NCBI RefSeq assembly: GCF_000813845.1
Contig: NZ_JWTB01000014.1
Coordinates: 62,001 to 126,000, forward strand
Source: Pseudarthrobacter phenanthrenivorans
Lineage (GTDB): Bacteria > Actinomycetota > Actinomycetes > Actinomycetales > Micrococcaceae
Direction: 5' to 3'
Length of the DNA: 64,000 bases
Every line of letters starts with the position of its first letter. The stretch's first letter is position 1. Below, piece by piece: positions 1-8,113 of the stretch. The position numbers and the translations under genes are program-made. The notes beneath the pieces were generated by a model that saw nothing but the letters and a program-made list of their open reading frames with translations, was not told the DNA's origin and did no database searches.

Positions 1-566
1 CTTTCCGCGACATCGACGTCCAGGCCGCCGGCTGCCGACGTGGCATCAACCAGGACCAGCGAGCCCTCGTCCGCCCCGGAAACGCGCTGGACCGGAGCGG
101 CCACACCGGTGGAGGTCTCATTCTGCGGCCAGGCGTAGACGTCCACGCCTGCCTCGGCCCGTGCTTCCGGCCGGGTGCCCGGCTCCGACTTGACGATCGA
201 GGAAGCTTCCAGGAACGGCGCCTTGTTGGTGGCGGCGGCAAACTTGGATCCGAACTCGCCGAAGGACAAGTGCTGGGCCTTCTTTTCCACCAGGCCGAAG
301 CTTGCGATGTCCCAGAACGCGGTGGAGCCTCCCACGCCCAGGACCACCTCGTAGCCTTCGGGAGCGCGGAAGAACTGGCTGAGCCCTTCCCGGACTGATC
401 CGACCAGGTTCTTGACCGGGGCCTGCCGGTGGGACGTGCCCAGGATGGTCCTGGAAGCTGCTGCCAGGGCGTCGATCTGCTCCTGCCGGACCTTTGACGG
501 GCCGGCCCCGAACCGCCCGTCCTTGGGCAGGAGGTCGGCAGGGATCGTGATGCTGGTGTCGCTCAC
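1..566 (-). CDS. serC: Phosphoserine transaminase, partial (C-terminus off the left edge)
   Basis: Reverse-strand frame starting at a GTG (566-564) and open to the window edge; 188 residues are visible. The N-terminus VSDTSITIPADLLPKDGRFG, followed by GAGPSKVRQEQ and GTSHRQAPVKN, is the actinobacterial SerC signature (class V PLP aminotransferase). SerC converts 3-phosphohydroxypyruvate and glutamate to phosphoserine and 2-oxoglutarate in serine synthesis and also serves pyridoxine synthesis; it is cytosolic. The PLP-binding lysine lies beyond the edge. It is transcribed divergently from the DtxR-type gene at 847. Confidence 0.93.
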   Translation of the reverse strand, partial: MSDTSITIPADLLPKDGRFGAGPSKVRQEQIDALAAASRTILGTSHRQAPVKNLVGSVREGLSQFFRAPEGYEVVLGVGGSTAFWDIASFGLVEKKAQHLSFGEFGSKFAAATNKAPFLEASSIVKSEPGTRPEARAEAGVDVYAWPQNETSTGVAAPVQRVSGADEGSLVLVDATSAAGGLDVDVAE

Positions 567-846
567 AGGGGCTCCAATTCGGCGGGGACGATAGCTTTGG
601 TCCGGACGGGCGGGTCGTGGTGGCCGGCAGCCGGCGTTGGGCTGCAATACAGGCCGTCCCCATTCTGCCTGAACTGCTGTGCAGGCGGGAGTTGGCGGCG
701 TCAAAGTCCAGACATTGAGACAGGCGGAGACCAGCGCGGCTATTCGGACAAAGTCAAAATAGGCTAAGCTTGCCCCCGGACTACCTCGCGGGAAGAGGCG
801 ATACGGTGGGACAACGCAAGGTACTGCGCTCGAGGAGCTGAGCTGG

Positions 847-1548
847 ATGACGGATCTGATCGACACTACGGAGATGTACCTCAGGACCATCCTGGAGCTT
901 GAGGAAGAAAACATCGTCGCCCTGCGGGCCCGTATCGCCGAGCGTCTGCGCCACTCCGGGCCCACAGTTTCCCAAACCATCGGCCGGATGGAACGCGACG
1001 GCCTGGTTGTCGTCTCGGGCGACAGGCACCTGGAACTCACGGACACCGGCCGCAAGCGCGCCACCGAGGTGATGCGCAAGCACCGGCTGGCCGAACGCCT
1101 TCTCGCCGACGTGATAGGGCTGGACTGGGCCTACGTCCACGACGAAGCCTGCCGTTGGGAGCACGTGATGAGCGAGCGGGTGGAGCGGCGCATCTACGAG
1201 CTGCTGGACCATCCCACCGAGTCGCCATATGGCAATCCCATTCCCGGCCTGGCCGACCTGGGCGGACAGCCTGGCCCCGGCTTCGCGGACGGCGCCGTCA
1301 GCCTGGTGGAAGCCATGAAGGCCTATGGACCGGCCTCGGGCGTCACCGTTGTCCGGCTGGCGGAGCCCATCCAGGTTGAACCGGAACTGCTGGCCCAACT
1401 CGACGAAGGCGGCATCCGGCCCGGTGCCGCCGTGGCACTGGAACGCGTGGGTGATTACATCTCCGTGCGGGTCCCGGGAATCGAAGGCGCCCTCGAACTG
1501 CCGCCCGAAGTCGCCGCGCACGTCTTCGTTGCCGTCGCCCCCTCCTGA
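847..1548 (+). CDS. DtxR/IdeR-family metal-dependent transcriptional regulator
   Basis: 233-residue protein. The N-terminal winged helix ([12 protein letters not shown], then [20 protein letters not shown] at about 35-54) is the DtxR DNA-binding domain. A central metal-binding and dimerisation segment follows ([20 protein letters not shown]). The C-terminus (about 160-230) fits the FeoA/SH3-like domain. The family binds Fe(II) or Mn(II) and represses metal uptake genes; the metal here cannot be told from sequence. The ATG at 847 has a GAGGAG Shine-Dalgarno 9-10 bases upstream. It stands alone between serC and the riboswitch region. Confidence 0.93.
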   Translation: MTDLIDTTEMYLRTILELEEENIVALRARIAERLRHSGPTVSQTIGRMERDGLVVVSGDRHLELTDTGRKRATEVMRKHRLAERLLADVIGLDWAYVHDEACRWEHVMSERVERRIYELLDHPTESPYGNPIPGLADLGGQPGPGFADGAVSLVEAMKAYGPASGVTVVRLAEPIQVEPELLAQLDEGGIRPGAAVALERVGDYISVRVPGIEGALELPPEVAAHVFVAVAPS

Positions 1549-1595
1549 GGCCGGCCGCATACCTTAAACCGCGCTTCCCACCAAAGATAACGGAA

Positions 1596-1625
1596 TTGTT
1601 ACCTAGGGTCTTAAGCCCCTATAGT
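1596..1625 (+). promoter_or_regulatory. Putative sigma-70-type promoter for the first riboswitch transcript
   Basis: TTGTTA at 1596-1601 and TATAGT at 1620-1625 with an 18-base spacer. It lies just upstream of the c-di-AMP riboswitch and after the DtxR-type gene. Assigned by eye from consensus similarity and position. Confidence 0.45.
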
Positions 1626-1659
1626 GGAAGCGATCGTTGATACTTAAGCGTTACCTGTC

Positions 1660-1888
1660 CCGGAGCCGAGCTCTGCCAGCGGGACAGGTGCACGAGTCGT
1701 TACTGGCAGAGGCGGGGGAACCACAAGCGGCAGCGGGGGACTGCCTTGGGGTGAAGTCCGTCAGCAGCAAGCCTCTCCAGTGAAGGATTCTTCCGGGAAT
1801 ACCCCTGTGCAGAAGCTTGCCCATGACGGGCCGGGTCTTTGAACTCTCTGACCCGAATCCGACAGCTAACTCCGCAGGCTTTTCCAGA
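1660..1888 (+). promoter_or_regulatory. ydaO/yuaA-type c-di-AMP riboswitch (first copy)
   Basis: The 5' leader of the M23 peptidase gene has the conserved blocks of the ydaO-yuaA class in order: CTCTGCC, then GGCAGAGGCGGGGGAACC near 1708-1725, GGGGTGAA near 1748, and CCCGAATCCGACAGCTAAC near 1853 followed by TCCGCAGGC. The GGGGAACC and GAATCCGACAGCT elements are the most diagnostic. In actinobacteria this class precedes rpf, NlpC/P60 and M23 wall hydrolase genes and turns them down when c-di-AMP is high. Boundaries are approximate. Confidence 0.88.
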
Positions 1889-1900
1889 GAGGAACCCTTC

Positions 1901-2725
1901 TTGACCATGCAGACCTCCCGGGGCCGCCGCCGCGCGGACGGCCCTCCTGCGGTGCGGAGTGCCGAGGTTGCCGCAGTGGAGCGCCCCCGCGACCTGCACC
2001 GCGACGCGCGCCGCCGCCGGGGTCCCTTCCGGCAGATGACGGATTTCGCCGCGGCCAGCGGCATCGGCCAGAAGGCCGGCATCGCCCTTGCCGCCACCGG
2101 CCTGGTGCTGACGGTGACCGTGCCCGCAACCGGCCCCGTCATGGCTACGGATGCTGCCGGCAATACTCCCGTAGCTGCCTCCGCTGTCAGCCCTCAGCCC
2201 AGGATTTCTGCGGATATTGGCGCGCAGATCGACTTCAGCCGTTCCGCCGTGGTCACCCAGGCGGACCCCGACGGCAAGCTGAAGCAGCTCCTGAGCGCCC
2301 AGTCGGCCGGATCGGTGACGCGGGCGGCTTCTGCCGGCACCCTGGCAGCGCCCCTGGCCACCCTCACCACCGCTTCCCCCTTCGGCTACCGGGTGAGCCC
2401 GATCACCGGCGGTTCCGGCGACTTCCACCGTGGGCAGGACTTCGTGGCTCAGTGCGGAACGTCTGTCCTGGCAGCGGCAACGGGAACCGTGACCTTCGCC
2501 GGCTGGCACCAGTTCGGCGGCGGGAACCGGGTGGTCATCGATCACGGCAACGGCCTGGAGACCACCTACAACCACCTCTCATCCTTCAACGTCAAGGTGG
2601 GCCAGACGGTCTCCCGCGGGGACGTCGTCGCCCTCAGCGGCACCACCGGCGCCTCCACCGGATGCCACCTCCACTTCGAGGTGCAGGTCAACGGCGAAGT
2701 GGTCGACCCGATGGGTTGGCTGTAG
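1901..2725 (+). CDS. Secreted M23-family metallopeptidase (LytM-type cell-wall hydrolase)
   Basis: About 274 residues. TTG at 1901 is preferred as start because GAGAGG lies 8 bases upstream, the same spacing as in the next paralogous leader; ATG at 1907 is the alternative. The N-terminal region is Arg-rich, then a hydrophobic stretch (KAGIALAATGLVLTVTVPAT) looks like a signal or anchor segment. The C-terminal about 110 residues are a peptidase M23 domain with the zinc motifs HRGQD (HxxxD) and HLHFE (HxH). It is predicted to cut peptidoglycan cross-bridges outside the membrane. It sits under a c-di-AMP riboswitch, linking wall remodelling to that signal. Confidence 0.88.
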   Translation: MTMQTSRGRRRADGPPAVRSAEVAAVERPRDLHRDARRRRGPFRQMTDFAAASGIGQKAGIALAATGLVLTVTVPATGPVMATDAAGNTPVAASAVSPQPRISADIGAQIDFSRSAVVTQADPDGKLKQLLSAQSAGSVTRAASAGTLAAPLATLTTASPFGYRVSPITGGSGDFHRGQDFVAQCGTSVLAAATGTVTFAGWHQFGGGNRVVIDHGNGLETTYNHLSSFNVKVGQTVSRGDVVALSGTTGASTGCHLHFEVQVNGEVVDPMGWL

Positions 2726-2842
2726 CCCAAATGAGTGCGCAGTCTCAGATCACCGTGACCCGCCGTGACCTGAATGTGACATTGAAGCAAAACTGCTGTA
2801 CCGTCTAACTCGCGTCAACTTTTCCGAAGTTGACGCTCTTGA

Positions 2843-3031
2843 GTGGATTGCCTAACTCTGCCACCGCTCAAGGTCCGTTCGCATTTCATCGTCTGGCAGG
2901 GGCGGGGGAACCAATTTTGGCCTTCATTCCATGGAGGCCTTGGGGTTAAGTCACGAGCTTTCCAGGAAAGCAAAGTGGCCGGGTGACTCCCATCCGAATC
3001 CGACAGCTCACCTCGCAGGCATTGGGAGAGG
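2843..3031 (+). promoter_or_regulatory. ydaO/yuaA-type c-di-AMP riboswitch (second copy)
   Basis: The 314-base gap between the M23 and NlpC/P60 genes is filled by a promoter-proximal stretch and a second ydaO-type aptamer: CTCTGCC, GGCAGGGGCGGGGGAACC near 2897-2914, GGGGTTAAG near 2942, and CCGAATCCGACAGCTCACCTC at 2994 onward, then GCAGGC. The core blocks match the first copy but the peripheral helices differ (for example TTTTGGCCTTCATTCCATGGAGGCC as a distinct stem), so it is not a recent identical duplication. It should control the downstream NlpC/P60 gene. Confidence 0.87.
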
Positions 3032-3039
3032 CTACCTTC

Positions 3040-3786
3040 GTGTCTTCACGCCATCATGCTGCGCGCCACCGTGCGCAAACGGTTCGCACCAACCCCCTGG
3101 ATGCCATGTCCAAGGCCGTTAGTGCCAATGCCGGGACCGTGGGCCGCCAGGCTGCCGTTGTGGCAGCGGCATCGGGCCTCATCCTGAGCATGGGCCTGCC
3201 GGCGACGGCTGCCGACACCACTGCCGGTGTTTCTGCATCCACCGAGTCCGGCTCCGCCCAGACCGCCCTCGCTGTCACCGCCGCACCCACGGCGACGGTC
3301 TCCTTCGAGCGTCCCGTCGTCAAGACCACCGCTGCACCCAAGGTGGAAACGGTCCGCACACAGTCCACCGCTTCGGCCGACCGCGCCGCAGCAACCCAGG
3401 ACGCGTCGGCCGCCAAGACTGCCGAGACTGTTTCCGCCGTGTCTTCCGCGGCAACGTCGGGAATTGCAGCCATCGCCTACACCGGCATCGGCCACTCCTA
3501 CGTCTGGGGCGGCACCAGCCCCGTTACCGGCTGGGACTGCTCCGGGTTCGTTCAGTGGGTCTACGCGCAGGCCGGCATCAGCATCCCGCGCACCAACGCG
3601 TGGAGCATCATGACTCCCACCTCCACCCCCCAGCCGGGTGACCTGGTCGTCCAGAACGGCGGCGCACACGTCGGCATCTATGTCGGTAACGGCATGATGA
3701 TCAGCGCACTGAACCCGTCGCAGGGCACGCTGCTCCACTCCCCGGCAGCCACCGGTTCATCCTCGTACTACCACTACGGAAACTAG
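3040..3786 (+). CDS. Secreted NlpC/P60-family endopeptidase
   Basis: About 248 residues from a GTG at 3040, with GAGAGG 8 bases upstream and directly after the riboswitch. N-terminus VSSRHHAARHRAQTVRTN, then a signal-like segment (GRQAAVVAAASGLILSMGLP) ending near ATA. An Ala/Thr-rich linker of about 90 residues follows. The C-terminal NlpC/P60 domain has the catalytic Cys in WDCSGFVQW and the His in GGAHVGIYVGNG. The family hydrolyses D-gamma-glutamyl-diaminopimelate or similar stem-peptide bonds. Its N-terminus is clearly homologous to that of the next gene. Confidence 0.9.
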   Translation: MSSRHHAARHRAQTVRTNPLDAMSKAVSANAGTVGRQAAVVAAASGLILSMGLPATAADTTAGVSASTESGSAQTALAVTAAPTATVSFERPVVKTTAAPKVETVRTQSTASADRAAATQDASAAKTAETVSAVSSAATSGIAAIAYTGIGHSYVWGGTSPVTGWDCSGFVQWVYAQAGISIPRTNAWSIMTPTSTPQPGDLVVQNGGAHVGIYVGNGMMISALNPSQGTLLHSPAATGSSSYYHYGN

Positions 3787-3947
3787 TTCTTGGGCTCCAT
3801 GCTCCAAGGGCTATTTCTTTACCCACAGCTTTTTCGCTAGATCACATCCCCGTTCGGGACGCGCCGGCGTACCCCCAAGATGCCGGCGCGTCCAACCTTC
3901 CCTGCCTGCCTACAAGCGGACCAGGGGAAACACGAAAGAGAGAACTG

Positions 3948-4715
3948 ATGACGACACGTGCTACCGCGCGCCACCGTGCCGAGGTCACCAAAACCAACTC
4001 GATCGCTGTCATTGCCAAAGCGGTCAGCGACAACGCCGGCGGCATGGGCCGCCAGGCCGCAGTTATCGCCGCTGCCTCCGGTCTGGTCCTGACCAGCGGC
4101 ATCGCAGCCAACGCTGCCGACGCCAACGTCAAGCGGGACTCCGCTCCGGCCTCCGCACTGGAAGTTGAATCCGCCGTCGACGCCCCGATCTCCGCGGCGT
4201 CCACCATTGCCATCAGCTACGAAAAGCCTGCCGTGACCACCACGCCGGCTCCCGTGGCCGAGCCTGAGCCCCAGGTCGAGGTCCAGGAAGCAGCTCCCGC
4301 GGCCCAGCCCGTTGCTGCTCCCAAGGTCACGGCGAAGGTTGCCACCGCCGCCGCTCCCGCCGCCCCCGCCGCGCAGGCATCGGCCAGTGGCAAGGGTGCT
4401 GCGATCCTTTCCGCCGCTTACGCCCAGCTTGGCGTCATGCAGGACTGCACCATGCTGGTCACCAACTCCCTGGCAGCCGTAGGAATCCACTTCCACGACT
4501 GGCCCGCCGGCTACCTCTCTTTGGGCCGCACGGTCAGTGCAGCCGAAGCGCAGCCCGGTGACCTTATCTACTACGCCGACGGCGGCGCAGGCATGGCGCA
4601 CATCGCTGTTTACGCCGGCAACGGCATGGCGGTCCACGGCGGCTACAACGGAAACCAGACTGTGGTCTTCAGCGCCAACGTCGGTTCCGGCCCCGTTTTC
4701 ATCCGCGTCAACTAA
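3948..4715 (+). CDS. Secreted NlpC/P60-like protein with diverged active site region
   Basis: 255 residues; ATG at 3948 with GAAAGAGAG upstream. Its N-terminus (TTRATARHRAEVTKTNSIAV and the signal segment RQAAVIAAASGLVLTSGIA) is paralogous to the preceding gene. A Pro/Ala-rich linker leads to a C-terminal domain in which the usual DCSGF is replaced by QDCTMLVTNSL; the Cys is kept and the His is likely that of MAHIAVYAGNG. It lacks the riboswitch of its two neighbours. It may be an active cysteine peptidase with altered specificity or a wall-binding relative; activity is not certain. Confidence 0.78.
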   Translation: MTTRATARHRAEVTKTNSIAVIAKAVSDNAGGMGRQAAVIAAASGLVLTSGIAANAADANVKRDSAPASALEVESAVDAPISAASTIAISYEKPAVTTTPAPVAEPEPQVEVQEAAPAAQPVAAPKVTAKVATAAAPAAPAAQASASGKGAAILSAAYAQLGVMQDCTMLVTNSLAAVGIHFHDWPAGYLSLGRTVSAAEAQPGDLIYYADGGAGMAHIAVYAGNGMAVHGGYNGNQTVVFSANVGSGPVFIRVN

Positions 4716-4760
4716 GCTGCCGTGGGCCGGTGCACCGTGTGTGCCGCCGGTCGGTAAGCC

Positions 4761-4803
4761 GGAAAGGACCCCGCCACGCCTGGCCGGGGTCCTTTCTGTT
4801 TAG
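4761..4803 (+). terminator. Intrinsic terminator after the wall-hydrolase genes
   Basis: AAAGGACCCCG at 4763-4773 pairs perfectly with CGGGGTCCTTT at 4785-4795, loop of 11 bases, followed by CTGTTTAG. It lies 45 bases after the NlpC/P60-like stop codon. Confidence 0.8.
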
Positions 4804-4981
4804 TCAACGGGGGCTCGCGCGCCGCCGTCGAGGGTAGCCGCCGGTTTTGCCGTCCAGGGGCGGCGATTACCTGATATTGCACTTCTTTGTTTACTCTTGT
4901 CATGTCGATCCATAGCCCGGACATGCCGAGGGCAGCCGGCCCTCGTGCCCCTGACGGGTGCGGCCGTGAAGAGGTAAGTGC

Positions 4982-5482
4982 ATGCGCACTCTCGTTCTGA
5001 ATGCTGGATATGAACCGCTGGCGGTTGTGACTTTCCGCCGGGCGCTGGTGCTTGTGCTCGCGGGCAAGGCGAGCGTGGTGGCCGAGGGTGACGACCCCGT
5101 GGTGGGCCCCACTGATGTGCTGGGCCGTCCGTCCGTGATCCTCCTCAACCGCTACATCAGGCCCCGGTACAACCACTCCACGGCCGTCAGCCGGCGGGGA
5201 GTGCTTCGGCGGGATGGGCATAAGTGCGCCTATTGCGGCAAGGCGGCCCACACCATCGACCACGTGCACCCCAAGTCGCGGGGCGGCGCCGATTCGTGGG
5301 AAAACCTGGTGGCCGCCTGCCTGCGGTGCAACAACGTCAAAGGGGACCATACGCCCGCGGAGATGGGTTGGACCCTGCGTTTCGTCCCGGAGCCGCCGCA
5401 TGGAACGATCTGGCAGATCAAGGAACTCGAGAAGCCAACGCCAGCGTGGGATCCCTTCCTTCTTCCGGAGCGGGCTGCCTGA
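4982..5482 (+). CDS. HNH endonuclease family protein
   Basis: 166 residues; ATG at 4982 with GAGGTAAG upstream. The C-terminal half has an HNH zinc-ribbon nuclease domain: CAYCG, TIDHVHPKSRGG, WENLVAACLRCNNVKGDHTP. The paired CxxC motifs bind zinc and the His-Asn-His residues form the metal-dependent nuclease site. The N-terminal half (RTLVLNAGYEPLAVVTFRRA) is typical of the widespread single-copy actinobacterial HNH proteins of unknown physiological role. No restriction partner or phage gene is adjacent. Confidence 0.9.
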   Translation: MRTLVLNAGYEPLAVVTFRRALVLVLAGKASVVAEGDDPVVGPTDVLGRPSVILLNRYIRPRYNHSTAVSRRGVLRRDGHKCAYCGKAAHTIDHVHPKSRGGADSWENLVAACLRCNNVKGDHTPAEMGWTLRFVPEPPHGTIWQIKELEKPTPAWDPFLLPERAA

Positions 5483-5548
5483 CCCAGCCCGGCCTGTCCT
5501 CCCGCCGGATTCGGCGCTGCCGGCCCTGCCTGTCGCTAGGCTGGGGTC

Positions 5549-6259
5549 ATGCAAGCGAACACGTTGGCGTTTGATGCCCTGATCCTGGCCGGCGGCCGGT
5601 CTTCACGGCTGGGAGGGGTGCCCAAGCAAACCCTCGTCTTCCGCGGCAAGACTCTCCTGGAATGGGCTCTTGCCGCTGCGTCCGGGGCATGGCGCACTGT
5701 CGTTGTTGGTGACGCCGGCCTCCTCGGGGTCACCGCGGCGCCAGTGCCGGGGACTGCGCCTCCGGCCGCGGTCCTTTCCTGCCGGGAAGAGCCGCCGTTC
5801 TCCGGTCCCGCCGCTGCCATCGCCGCCGGATTGGAAACCCTGGCCAATAACGGTGGTGGTTCGCCGGTCACGCTCGTGCTGGCCTGTGACATGCCGTTGT
5901 CCGCCCAGGCCGTGGCCGCCCTGCGGCACGCCCTGGCTGCGACCCCGGTGGAAGCCGCCCGCGTGCGCAGTGTCATGGCCGCTGCCGAAGACGGGAGGCC
6001 GCAGCCGTTGGCCGCTTTTTACAACACAGCTGAGTTAACACATGCCTGCCGGGAGCTCGCCGCCCGGAACGCGCTGGCCAACGGCTCTGTCCGGGCGCTC
6101 CTTGCTAATCTGGACGTGCAGCTTGTCACAGTCCCCGCCGGGTCCACCTCCGATGTGGATACCTGGGATGACGCTGCTGCGCTGGGGATGGCCGCCGGAA
6201 ACCAGCGCGGAAGGCAGGACCGGCGCACGGGCGACACTAACGTGGGAGGCAATTCGTGA
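5549..6259 (+). CDS. mobA: Molybdenum cofactor guanylyltransferase (MobA-like)
   Basis: 236 residues. The N-terminal nucleotide-binding motif LAGGRSSRLGGVPKQTL and the metal-binding LACDMPLS identify a MobA/NTP-transferase enzyme that adds GMP (or CMP) to molybdopterin. It is the first gene of a tightly packed Moco set; its stop overlaps the next start as GTGA at 6256-6259. The base specificity (GTP versus CTP) cannot be decided from sequence alone. Confidence 0.87.
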   Translation: MQANTLAFDALILAGGRSSRLGGVPKQTLVFRGKTLLEWALAAASGAWRTVVVGDAGLLGVTAAPVPGTAPPAAVLSCREEPPFSGPAAAIAAGLETLANNGGGSPVTLVLACDMPLSAQAVAALRHALAATPVEAARVRSVMAAAEDGRPQPLAAFYNTAELTHACRELAARNALANGSVRALLANLDVQLVTVPAGSTSDVDTWDDAAALGMAAGNQRGRQDRRTGDTNVGGNS

Positions 6260-6549
6260 AAAGCCAGGACGAAACGCTGGAAGAGTGGTGCCGGGCCCTG
6301 CTCCAGGCGTACAAGCTGGAAAATGTCCAGGTCGACGTCAACGCTGTGCTCTCCCTTGCCGGCGTTGCCGCCCACTCCGTGGTCCGGCCGGCCGCGCCGC
6401 TCACCACCTTCATTGCAGGCTTTGCCGCGGGCCTGGCCGCGGCCCCGGGCAGGGAGATGGACGCCGCCGCGATGGACGCAGCGCTGGCCGTCGCCCGTTC
6501 CCTGGCACAGGACTACGGCACTGAAACCGCCGGGACTCCCGGCGAATGA
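6256..6549 (+). CDS. DUF6457 domain protein of the molybdenum cofactor operon
   Basis: 97 residues from a GTG at 6256. It contains EEWCRALLQAYKLENVQVDV and VVRPAAPLTTFIAGFAAGLA. This compact helical domain (DUF6457) is found as a separate gene or fused to MobA in actinobacteria. It overlaps mobA by 4 bases and moeA by 4 bases (ATGA at 6546-6549), indicating translational coupling and a role in Moco guanylylation or transfer. The biochemical function is not known. Confidence 0.82.
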   Translation: MKSQDETLEEWCRALLQAYKLENVQVDVNAVLSLAGVAAHSVVRPAAPLTTFIAGFAAGLAAAPGREMDAAAMDAALAVARSLAQDYGTETAGTPGE

Positions 6550-8063
6550 CCGCAGAACCCCATAGTGTTCCGCATGCACCACCGCGCAGCGAAGGGGAGG
6601 TGCTGACCGCCCGGACGCCACAGGACACAGCCGGACACGTCGGCGTGGTGGGCGGGGCAGGTACATCTGCCCAACACTCCGGTCCCGGGATGGACGACAC
6701 CGGTCCTTCCGCCGGAGGGCAGGGCGGCACCGGCCATCACGATGCGGCCCACACCTGGGCAGAGGCCCGGCAGGTGGCATACGACTCCGCCACTCCCATC
6801 CCGCCCGGTCCCGTGGCGCTCCGGCTGGCGCTGGGCCGGAAACTTGACCGGGACATCGTGGCTCTTCAGGACATGCCCCACTATGCGTCCTCGGCCATGG
6901 ACGGCTGGGTGGTTAACGGAAGCGGCCCGTGGATCCCGGTGGAGCCGGGAGTCCGGCTGGCGCCGCACCAGGCCAGTCCCATCGCCACCGGCGGACTTAT
7001 TCCTCCCGGCGGCAAGGCCGTCCTGCGCACGGAAAGCGCCGTGCTTGGCCGGGACGACGAGGGGCTTCCCGTCCTGCTGACCGGAGGCAAGGCGCGTCCC
7101 GGAGAACCCCGCGCCGGCGAGCACATCAGGAAAGCCGGTGAGGAGGCCCTGGAAGGCGATGTCCTGGTGCAGGCAGGGGTGAAGCTCAACCCGGCACACC
7201 TGGCACTGGCGGCGCTGGCCGGCCACGACGAAGTGCAGGTCCAGGGCAAACCCGTGGTCCGTCTGGTGCTGACCGGATCGGAGGTGGTGGAACAGGGCAG
7301 GCCCGCCCCCGGCCAGGTACGGGACACGTTCGGGCCGCAGTTGCCGGACGTCGTCGCCATGCTGGGTGGAATCCCAGGGGGCCGGCAGAGGATCGGCGAC
7401 TCCTACGCCGAGTGGCTCGCGGCACTCGAAGACGTGCTCCCCGACGTGCCGGACGCACCCGACCTGCCGGCCGACGTCGTTATTACCACCGGGGGCACCG
7501 GGCGTTCGGGAACAGACCACCTCCGGCGTGCGGTCGCCGAACTGGGCGGCCGGCTCATCATCGACGGCGTGGCCATGCGCCCGGGCCATCCCGCAGTCCT
7601 GGCAGAACTTCCGGACGGGCGGTTTGTCCTCGGACTTCCCGGCAACCCGCTGGCGGCCATGATGGCACTTTCCACCATGGGTGGCCCCCTCCTTGCCGCG
7701 CTGGGGCACGGGGCCATGCCGCCGGTGCAGGAAGTGCCCTGCGGAACAATGATCGAACCCGACCCCGGCCGGACCCGGCTCATGCCCTTCCGGTTGCTTT
7801 ACGGCATGGCGTCCCCGGCGCAGCATACGGGCCCGGGAATGATGCGCGGACTGGCCGCCGCCGACGGGGTGCTGGTGGTACCCCCGCATGGCGTGCAGCT
7901 GGGCGAGCCGGTGCCGGCTTTTGCCCTGCCGTGGGGACCGCCCCTGCCGCAGCCCGGGGACGGGGCACCCAAGGCAAAACCGCGCAGCAACCCCCGCGCC
8001 GGCCAGCCCAAAGCGAAGCCGGCATCCGGCGGCCCGGTGGACTGGAGTGCGCTCCTGGGCTGA
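6546..8063 (+). CDS. moeA: Molybdopterin molybdotransferase MoeA
   Basis: 505 residues, longer than the usual about 410. The first 75 residues are a low-complexity Gly/Ser/His-rich extension before HTWAEARQVAYDS. Canonical MoeA motifs follow: YASSAMDGWVV (catalytic loop), VVITTGGTGRSGTDHL, and FVLGLPGNPLAAMMAL. MoeA inserts molybdate into adenylylated molybdopterin. The C-terminal tail is Pro/Lys-rich. It is translationally coupled to the DUF6457 gene. A start inside the extension is possible, but the ATGA overlap supports 6546. Confidence 0.92.
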   Translation: MTAEPHSVPHAPPRSEGEVLTARTPQDTAGHVGVVGGAGTSAQHSGPGMDDTGPSAGGQGGTGHHDAAHTWAEARQVAYDSATPIPPGPVALRLALGRKLDRDIVALQDMPHYASSAMDGWVVNGSGPWIPVEPGVRLAPHQASPIATGGLIPPGGKAVLRTESAVLGRDDEGLPVLLTGGKARPGEPRAGEHIRKAGEEALEGDVLVQAGVKLNPAHLALAALAGHDEVQVQGKPVVRLVLTGSEVVEQGRPAPGQVRDTFGPQLPDVVAMLGGIPGGRQRIGDSYAEWLAALEDVLPDVPDAPDLPADVVITTGGTGRSGTDHLRRAVAELGGRLIIDGVAMRPGHPAVLAELPDGRFVLGLPGNPLAAMMALSTMGGPLLAALGHGAMPPVQEVPCGTMIEPDPGRTRLMPFRLLYGMASPAQHTGPGMMRGLAAADGVLVVPPHGVQLGEPVPAFALPWGPPLPQPGDGAPKAKPRSNPRAGQPKAKPASGGPVDWSALLG

Positions 8064-8113
8064 GGCGGGGCCCCATGGTGCCATGATGGAGTTATGAACA
8101 GGCAGGGTGGAAC

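Noticed and set aside
760-770. TAGGCTAAGCT resembling half of an IdeR/DtxR iron box
   Set aside because: Only one half matches the 19-base consensus; too weak to call an operator, though its place before the DtxR-type gene is suggestive.
2731-2808. 25-codon frame between the M23 gene and the second riboswitch
   Set aside because: No ribosome-binding site and it overlaps the expected promoter of the second riboswitch transcript.
6513-8084. 523-codon frame antisense to moeA
   Set aside because: Same GC-bias artefact; the sense strand carries all MoeA motifs.
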